From Elysia marginata (lineage: Eukaryota; Mollusca; Gastropoda; Plakobranchidae), in assembly GCA_019649035.1 (NCBI GenBank), contig BMAT01012524.1, positions 113,063 to 137,346 on the forward strand: a stretch of DNA of 24,284 bases, written 5' to 3'. Positions 18,775 to 24,284 of this stretch are shown piece by piece. The notes under the pieces are model-generated. The model was given only the letters and a program-made list of their open reading frames with translations. It ran no database searches and had not been told where the DNA came from. The position numbers and the translations under genes were made by a program. The first letter of the stretch is position 1; each line of letters starts with the position of its first letter.

Positions 18775-19087
18775 TTTGGCAATCAAAAAATGATTCTGAT
18801 GTCTCAGTTATCTTGTCAATTGATTAAGCGTTAGTATTTTGAGCACTGCATTTTTTTAGCTTTCAAACCTTAACAAGTGCATGTCAAAAGATGTAGGAAC
18901 TTTCTGTATATGGAAATATTGAGAAAAGGGGGGGGGTGTAAATTTACTCGTTTTTTAAAGTCCTTTCTCAATTCACAACATGCAACATTCGAAGTCTTTT
19001 AGCCAAATCAAACCAAATCCTAGTTTCTTCTCTTGTGAGTGTTTTAAAATGACAACCTTTACATTAACTCACATTTTCTATTCTAGG
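18775..19087. other. Non-coding stretch
   Basis: Contains a G run at about 18928-18936. No gene recognised. Confidence 0.5.
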
Positions 19088-19680
19088 TGGAGAAAAAAAG
19101 AATAAAACAAAGAACGTCTAGCTCAAATCTTAGTTTATTTCCATGTAAAATTGAAACAGAAATATGCCATTCCTAATAAGTTCTGTCTATTTGAGGGAGT
19201 ATATGCGCATACAAATATTAACACCTTTAAAATAATCATTTATATATATATTTTTCCGAATTTTGTTTAGCTTTTTTTCTTCTATGATAACTTTTAGTCA
19301 GATTTGGTACACTTGACCTCTTCACAAAATTATATTCTCTCAAACAATAAACTCAATGAGTGCAGTAATCAACTGTTCTTGGTGAAACAAAACAATAAGA
19401 CAAAGAAGATCTAGCCAAGATCTTAGATGATTTCCATGTAAAACTGAAAAAGAAACATCACATTCCAATTTAGTTTTGTTTTCTTGGGGGAGTATATTCA
19501 CATATGAATATTAACACCTTGAAATTAATCATTTATTATATAAATGTATATTTTTTATGTATTTTTTAGCTTTCTTTCTCTGTGAGAACTTTTAGTCACA
19601 TTTGGTACACTTGACCTTCCCACAAAATTATAGTCTCGCCAACAACAAACCCAAGGATTGCACTAACCAACTATCTAAGA
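19088..19680. repeat. Diverged tandem duplication of about 295 bp
   Basis: Two units, about 19088-19382 and 19383-19680. Matching blocks include CAAAGAA(C/G) at 19108 and 19401, TTTCCATGTAAAA(T/C)TGAAA, GGGAGTATAT, AATATTAACACCTT, and GGTACACTTGACCT at 19306 and 19604. Offsets are 293-298 bp. No shared open frame, so this is a segmental or satellite-type duplication of non-coding DNA. Confidence 0.9.
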
Positions 19681-20300
19681 AGCGTGAAGTAATTTCGCCA
19701 ATCTACAACTTTATTCTGTTGGATCATAGCGAAATAAGAGCATGCCTGATTTGAGGATTTCCTCGCCTGTAGTGAGAATTGAGAATCGTTTGTTCACAGT
19801 CGAGTGAGGTCTGGCTGGCTATGTGACAAGACCTGGTGTGGTCTCGTGTTGAAATCTCTAATGTTAGGAACATCGTGTGGCCACCTCTGTTCTTGGCTTG
19901 GGTTAAGTGTTTGAAATACGTGGAGTTTAACTAGATCTATAACGTATTTTCGGCATTGGAGCGAAAGCCTTACATTTTTAGGCAGTACCATTTATTGTTT
20001 TTAGATTTGCTAAAGGAATTTTAAAACTACTTGTTGAGATTAACATACAAAGTGTTGTCCTGGACATCGACCGATGGATGTAAGCCATGAAGGAGTTTAC
20101 ACTGATGCCACTAGAAGAAATGGATACAGCCTTAATAATGTTAACTTTTTCCCCACATCCATTAAATAGGCCTACCGTCTGAATTTACCTAAATTTGGCA
20201 AGGAGAAGTGACTCTATTTTTCTGTGTTTGTGTAAATATCCGGAACACACTAGTCTAGCTTTTATCATCTTTTAAAGAGAGAACTGTGGGACTTTCTCTC
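19681..20300. other. Non-coding stretch
   Basis: No gene or repeat recognised. Confidence 0.5.
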
Positions 20301-20305
20301 TACAG

Positions 20306-20328
20306 ACTGTGAGAAACATTTTCTTTAG
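20306..20328 (+). other. Candidate 23-nt microexon
   Basis: TTTCTCTCTACAG immediately precedes and GTGAGT (20329-20334) immediately follows this segment. Both sites are close to consensus, but such pairs occur by chance in kilobases of AT-rich DNA and no neighbouring exons are known. Confidence 0.12.
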
Positions 20329-20339
20329 GTGAGTCTTTT

Positions 20340-21050
20340 TTACTTTAAGTTCAAATTTCTGGTCAATTTTTTTTCCATTAGGTCTTTCGCTTCACATGTC
20401 TTGCTAAAACTAGTAAAAGGAAATGGAGAGAGCGGTGGTAAATGATTTGTGTGGGTTTTTTAAGTCTTTCTTTCTTATGAATACTCTACTGTACTTAAGG
20501 TAAACAGGTACACGGGATGTACAAGTTGACTTTGTCTTTATGTTATTGGTAGCTTTAGTCAACGCACTAGATCAATTTTCAAGCTTTGAAATCAAGAGAA
20601 AAAAAAATGTTAGAAATTTAGAAATAAGAATAGTCTGGCCGAGTTTTAATATTCCCAATTACGGATAAAGTTTTATTACATAAAAAACAAGTTTTGGTTG
20701 GAGTAACAAAAGTATCAACTGGTCAAAATTCGCTTTCTTTCTTTTTAAGTCACCTAGTTTTATGGGCCTACTTTTAGTACGCATTTTATACACTTCGAAG
20801 TAATGGCATGCAGGAGAAAGATTTATACATAAATTATAGTTTCGCCCACTTCCGAACTACATTCATTCAGTTCTATAGAATCTAGTTTAGGTATATATCT
20901 AAAATATAGAATAATTGTCTTAGTATTTGATTTCGATTCAAAAATCAGTTTACATATTCCGGATTTAGAGTTAGATCCAGAAGAAATCTTGACCTAGAAT
21001 CAGGATTAGGCCTAGATCTAGCCTAAGTTTTTGTCGCCATTTTTCTTCCA
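20340..21050. other. Non-coding stretch
   Basis: Several CTAGATCTAG / AGGCCTAGATCT words cluster at about 20990-21025. No gene recognised. Confidence 0.5.
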
Positions 21051-21053
21051 TAG

Positions 21054-21464
21054 CCCTTTGTTGCAATATGTCCACCACAGTGGACACGTTTTTTCAGGAC
21101 TACCATAAACTAAATTTTACGAAAATAAATAGTTTTGTAATCTTGGGATACCACTTTTTACCTCTGGCAAGCAAGAGGGGCCTTCTCTTCCATTTTGATA
21201 TTAACCATCTGCATACCAATTTGAAAGCTAGATTTCTAAAGTGAAAACCAATCTTCAACTTCATAGCGGCCACTCAGATGGACACAAAGTTTCACAAATC
21301 ATCAGCTTGAGAGTATGGCGTCCACTCCAGAGGACAACCTAACCCCTTCTTAATGACGCAATATGAAAATTTTACTTTATAAGCGGATTATTTGTGCTGA
21401 AATGAACTTACACAACAAGATCCATCCGTATTCCAACATTTCTCTGATCTCATACAACAAAGGG
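21054..21464. mobile_element. MITE-like element (possibly piggyBac-type)
   Basis: A 411-bp segment bounded by perfect 10-bp inverted ends CCCTTTGTTG and CAACAAAGGG. Flanking tetramers are ATAG (left) and TTAG (right), which could be decayed TTAA-type target sites. Inside are three copies of a palindromic word: GTCCACCACAGTGGAC at 21070-21085, a decayed GGCCACTCAGATGGAC near 21268-21283, and GTCCACTCCAGAGGAC at 21320-21335. The CCC ends and the subterminal GTCCAC...GTGGAC repeats suggest a piggyBac-like non-autonomous element. There is no transposase frame. The superfamily is inferred; the inverted ends and internal repeats are seen directly. Confidence 0.55.
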
Positions 21465-21765
21465 TTAGGTTCTGCATAATTTTTTTTTAATTTAACCTTA
21501 GAGTCTCTTGGCTGTGCGTGTCATGTTTTCTTCCATGTTTTGAAAAGCGAAGGCCGTTTTCAGGCTAATTATTTTCTAATAAGACTTACTTAGCTTACAA
21601 CGAAAATGGAACGATAGTGCGTCAATTTTTTTTTATTATTGAAAAAAGGTTTCGAAATCCTATTCCTGTATTAGAAGAATGTTCAATTATGGCATATGTT
21701 CAGCATTTTATGTCCCATTTTTTAACAGAAATGACTTACTTGACTTCTTGACTAAGGCCTTTCGC
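21465..21765. other. Non-coding stretch
   Basis: AT-rich sequence. No supported feature. Confidence 0.5.
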
Positions 21766-21768
21766 ATC

Positions 21769-22322
21769 TCAGTGCTCCGACTGGGACGCCTCGGCTGCTT
21801 CTCGAATCCTCGCTGTAAGCTTGGTCCACTCGTCTCTCTGCTGTGCTATAGATCTCAGGTGCTCTAGATCGTGGCTGCTAATCAGTTGCAAGTTGCTGTT
21901 TATGATTCGGCAAAGCAAAGGGTCTCGGTTGAGGACGACAGGGAGTGTTGTTAGTGGACGTCCTTTGAATTTGCTACCTTCCATCACGAAATATCCGCTC
22001 ATAGCTTGATTAGCGGGAATTCGGCTGTCTCGTCTCAATATATGACCGAAAAGGCGCCAACGACTTTCAAGAATAAATATTGAGAGAGGGCGAACATTGC
22101 ACTTATTGTACAGAGATGAATTTGTTATTTTCACGGGGTACTTGATGTTGAGTACTTTCTTTAGTTGTTTTCTATGGAACGCGTTAAGTCTTTCTTCTTG
22201 TGATTGTGTTAGTGCCCATGTTCCGCAGTTATAGGTAAGAACTGACTTCACCAGTGCTTTATAGAGTTTGAGTTTTGTAATATTTAAGCAAAATACGCTC
22301 AATAATGATACTCGTAATTGCA
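21769..22322 (-). mobile_element. Non-LTR retrotransposon C-terminal ORF fragment
   Basis: An open minus-strand frame of about 180 codons down to a stop at 21769. It reads KLKLYKALVKSVLTYNCGTW, ALTQSQEERLNAFHRKQLKK, VLNIKYP, then SRWRLFGHILRRDSRIPA, KFKGRPLTTLPVVLN, SSHDLEHLRSIAQQRDEW and TARIREAAEAS. This is the thumb and C-terminal region of a LINE reverse transcriptase (Y-x-C-x-TWxLT, a FGHxLR motif, GRP motif). The palm with the catalytic Asp pair is missing. The frame is intact from the 5' break to its stop, unlike the other LINE copies here, which suggests younger age. The upstream edge coincides with a (GAT)n tract. Confidence 0.88.
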
Positions 22323-22438
22323 TAGATTGAGTCATCATCATCATCATCATTATCATCATCATCATCACCATCATCATCATCAGCAGCAGCAGCAGCATCA
22401 CCATCCTCTTCATCACCATCATCATCACCACCACCATC

Positions 22439-22476
<38 letters not shown>

Positions 22477-22567
22477 TATCATCTTCATCACCATCATCAT
22501 CATCATCATCATCATCATTAATATTATCATAATCATCATCATTATCATAATCATCATCATCATCATA
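22323..22567. repeat. (ATC/GAT)n trinucleotide microsatellite
   Basis: About 245 bp of CAT/ATC trinucleotides on plus, with CAGCAG, CAC and TTA variants. It gives poly-Met, poly-Asp or poly-His frames, which are artefacts. It sits directly after the C-terminus of the LINE remnant at 22570-22850 and may be that element's 3' tail. Confidence 0.95.
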
Positions 22568-22850
22568 GCCGTTTTCACTCAGTATCTGGGTAAAGGCCGC
22601 AAACACCAGACTTCCACTACTTTCTATCCCTGGTTTTTGCTGTAACTTCTTTCCCAAGAAAGTCCACCCCTTGTCAGATCCTCCTCAAATAGTCTCCGCC
22701 ATGTTGTCCGTGGTGTCACCCCCTGTCATTTGTCCGTGACTGTGTCGCGTTCCTAACTTTATTGCGCTACTTGCCTGGTTTCCTCGTGGTGTATTCTATC
22801 CATCTTCACCCAGGCAACTGCTCTCTGTCGCGTTCTATCACATAGAATTT
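22568..22850 (-). mobile_element. Second LINE C-terminal remnant
   Basis: The minus strand reads WVKMDRIHHEETRQVAQ, then with stops and frame changes TTWRRLFEEDLTRGGLSWE and, in another frame, SLVFAAFTQILSENG running into Asp codons of the (GAT)n tract. The pattern HVxRM ... GRPxTTWRR ... DL ... G.SW is the C-terminal domain of a different LINE lineage from the 21769-22322 fragment. At least two frameshifts and several stops mark it as dead. Confidence 0.6.
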
Positions 22851-23497
22851 CAACTTTTCACGAAACTCTTCAATCTGCGCATACATAATAGTTTCTTACG
22901 AAAACAAAAGTATACGTAGGTCACACCTTATACAAAACAATGTGGAACAAAGAAGCTACATGATCTAGTCATGAGATCATTGGTTTTCGACTATAACAAA
23001 TAGTTTGGGAAATGAAAACTTCAACAAAATTAAAGCCTCCTACAGCCCAAAACACCAGTTTTACATTTGTATAAGTTGGTTGACAGGCGAGCAGGACTGG
23101 GATAACGTAGATATAGAACTAAGGGTAGATTTTTAAAGTCACATTCCTTGCTGTATGAGCAAGATAATTCCTACAATACAAACATGTCGTGCGGTATGTA
23201 CGGAAGACGTTAGGCCGTGTCTCTGGACCGTCGTGTGAAACGGCCTTGACTGGATATAAACAACATCTGGTCTCTTTATCAATGCAAACATGACAGAATG
23301 CGGTAGCTTTCTCATCACAGACCGTTCATATTTTGAACATTGAGTTTTTCTCAGCTTTCCAAATTTTAAAAATTACGTAAATTTATGAAAATACTTTAGA
23401 AAGGTATCTAGAAATGAGAACAAACCTACTTATAAAAGGAATTGTCTCAAACTCATATTACCGACACCCGACTGATTTTCACAGGACGCGAGACTTA
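22851..23497. other. Non-coding stretch
   Basis: No gene or repeat recognised. Confidence 0.5.
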
Positions 23498-23745
23498 TGA
23501 TGACCGTGTCTAGCATGACCTTTAACAAACTCCAATATTGAAACTAGCGCGACCAGGTAACCTTCTTGTATGTTCCTTATAAGAAAACAATGACTTGATA
23601 TACAGTTATTGGACCACCAAAATGACTGACCGTGTTCAGCACGACTTGAAGCAAATTCCAACATTAAAACTAGCACGACCAGTTAACTTTGTATTACCTT
23701 CCTTAAAAAAGAAACGCTGACTTGATCTACGGTTATCGAGGCAAG
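23498..23745. repeat. Tandem duplication of about 126 bp
   Basis: Two diverged units starting with TGACCGTGT at 23501 and 23627. Shared blocks are (C/T)AGCA(T/C)GAC, AAACTCCAATATTGAAACTA versus AAATTCCAACATTAAAACTA, GC(G/A)CGACCAG and TGACTTGAT(A/C)TAC. A partial third copy (GCCGTGTCCAGCAAG) follows at about 23829. Confidence 0.85.
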
Positions 23746-24239
23746 GGGTCGGATCCAATCCGGAATTAGCATCGGATTTTATTTCCGCTTGGCGTGCGAC
23801 CGAACTTTTCCTTCGGTTCCTTTCGGATGCCGTGTCCAGCAAGTGTGGTAAACTAAGTAGCCCGAGGTTGTTTTCTTCGCCACGCCACAGGCAGTAGCTG
23901 ACCTCTGGCCTTTAACTGACCACTCAACCTGCGTGGAGCCTTAAAATGAGAATTAGTGGAGAAAATCAGATCTGTTCCTATTCCTTGTGGCCAATGACTT
24001 AGATGTAGGCTCTTACAAGCCGATCCGATCTCAAGGTCGAGAGAGGTGCTAATTCGGTGCCGTTGACTTTTAATGAGAACGCTACTTAGATAATGTGTAT
24101 GTGCGTATGTGTATGTTCTGAGCTTGCGTGCTTGATTCGGAACAGGAAAAGAAAGGGCTAGGGATATGTAAGGGTCTTGATATAAAACTTACAGCTTTCT
24201 AAATAAATACAAAAGGTGGTTCATAAAAAATTATGATAT
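23746..24239. other. Non-coding stretch with a CpG-richer block
   Basis: 23745-23950 is richer in CpG than its surroundings, and the minus strand has a hydrophilic open frame (about 23842-23636, containing ERNRRKSSVARQ) that runs into the tandem duplication. No conserved domain, ATG or splice context, so no gene is called. Confidence 0.4.
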
Positions 24240-24242
24240 GAT

Positions 24243-24284
<42 letters not shown>
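24240..24284. repeat. (GATA)n microsatellite at window end
   Basis: Continuous AGAT tetramers running off the right edge. Confidence 0.97.

Noticed and set aside
18496..18786. 96-residue hydrophobic repeat protein
   Set aside because: A direct consequence of a 39-bp minisatellite whose period is a multiple of three.
22259..22657. Poly-Asp, poly-Met and poly-His open frames
   Set aside because: They are translations of the (ATC/GAT)n microsatellite in different frames. Only the flanking LINE parts carry real homology.
23636..23842. Hydrophilic minus-strand frame with ERNRRKSSVARQ
   Set aside because: No ATG at its start, it runs into a tandem duplication, and it has no known domain.
1..24284. 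CRISPR array, operon or prokaryotic mobile system
   Set aside because: No regular spacer-repeat pattern, no ribosome binding sites or tightly packed genes. The tandem repeats have no unique spacers.

Overview
The window looks like non-coding, repeat-dense animal genomic DNA, most likely from a mollusc and probably a gastropod. The case rests on the overall base composition (AT-rich by eye), introns with GT-AG borders, long (CT)n, (GATA)n and (GAT)n microsatellites, several kinds of decayed non-LTR retrotransposon and tRNA-derived SINE, and a scattered CTAGATCTAG / AGGCCTAGATCT vocabulary that I associate with gastropod genomes. There is no sign of bacterial gene organisation. A 166-base N run at 11656-11821 marks an assembly gap.

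The only protein-coding material I can support well is two exons of one minus-strand gene, at 4460-4294 and 844-683. They join phase 0 to phase 0 and give about 109 codons of a protein with a recognisable EF-hand and a degenerate partner in front of it. The flanking exons lie outside the window or were not recognised. The 3.4-kb intron between the two exons holds CT microsatellites, a small palindromic element and a decayed LINE.

Layout. 1-850: 40-bp minisatellite, then a roughly 64-bp tandem array that copies the 5' splice site of the second exon, then that exon. 850-4290: intron with (CT)n tracts, a CR1/L2-like LINE 3' part (about 2780-3880, minus) and a 151-bp duplication that copies the 5' splice site of the first exon. 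4290-4460: first exon. 4560-4700: SINE. 4700-8680: mostly featureless, with a (GA)n tract and one candidate exon. 8682-9087: three copies of a roughly 137-bp satellite. 9740-9815: (GATA)n. 11474-11961: 5'-truncated RTE-like LINE with a 10-bp target-site duplication, interrupted by the N gap. 12540-12860: a CRE plus TATA promoter-like arrangement. 14395-14680, 16710-17013 and 17915-18040: three tRNA-derived SINEs. 18533-18771: 39-bp minisatellite. 19088-19680: diverged tandem duplication of about 295 bp. 21054-21464: a MITE-like element with 10-bp inverted ends. 21769-22850: two LINE remnants separated by a (GAT)n tail. 23498-23745: tandem duplication. 24240-24284: (GATA)n.

The most unusual pattern is that both introns of the EF-hand gene begin with tandem duplications that include a few exon bases and the splice donor. 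After the second exon this gives five successive donor-like hexamers about 64 bp apart. I found no evidence of an operon-like, CRISPR or defence system.
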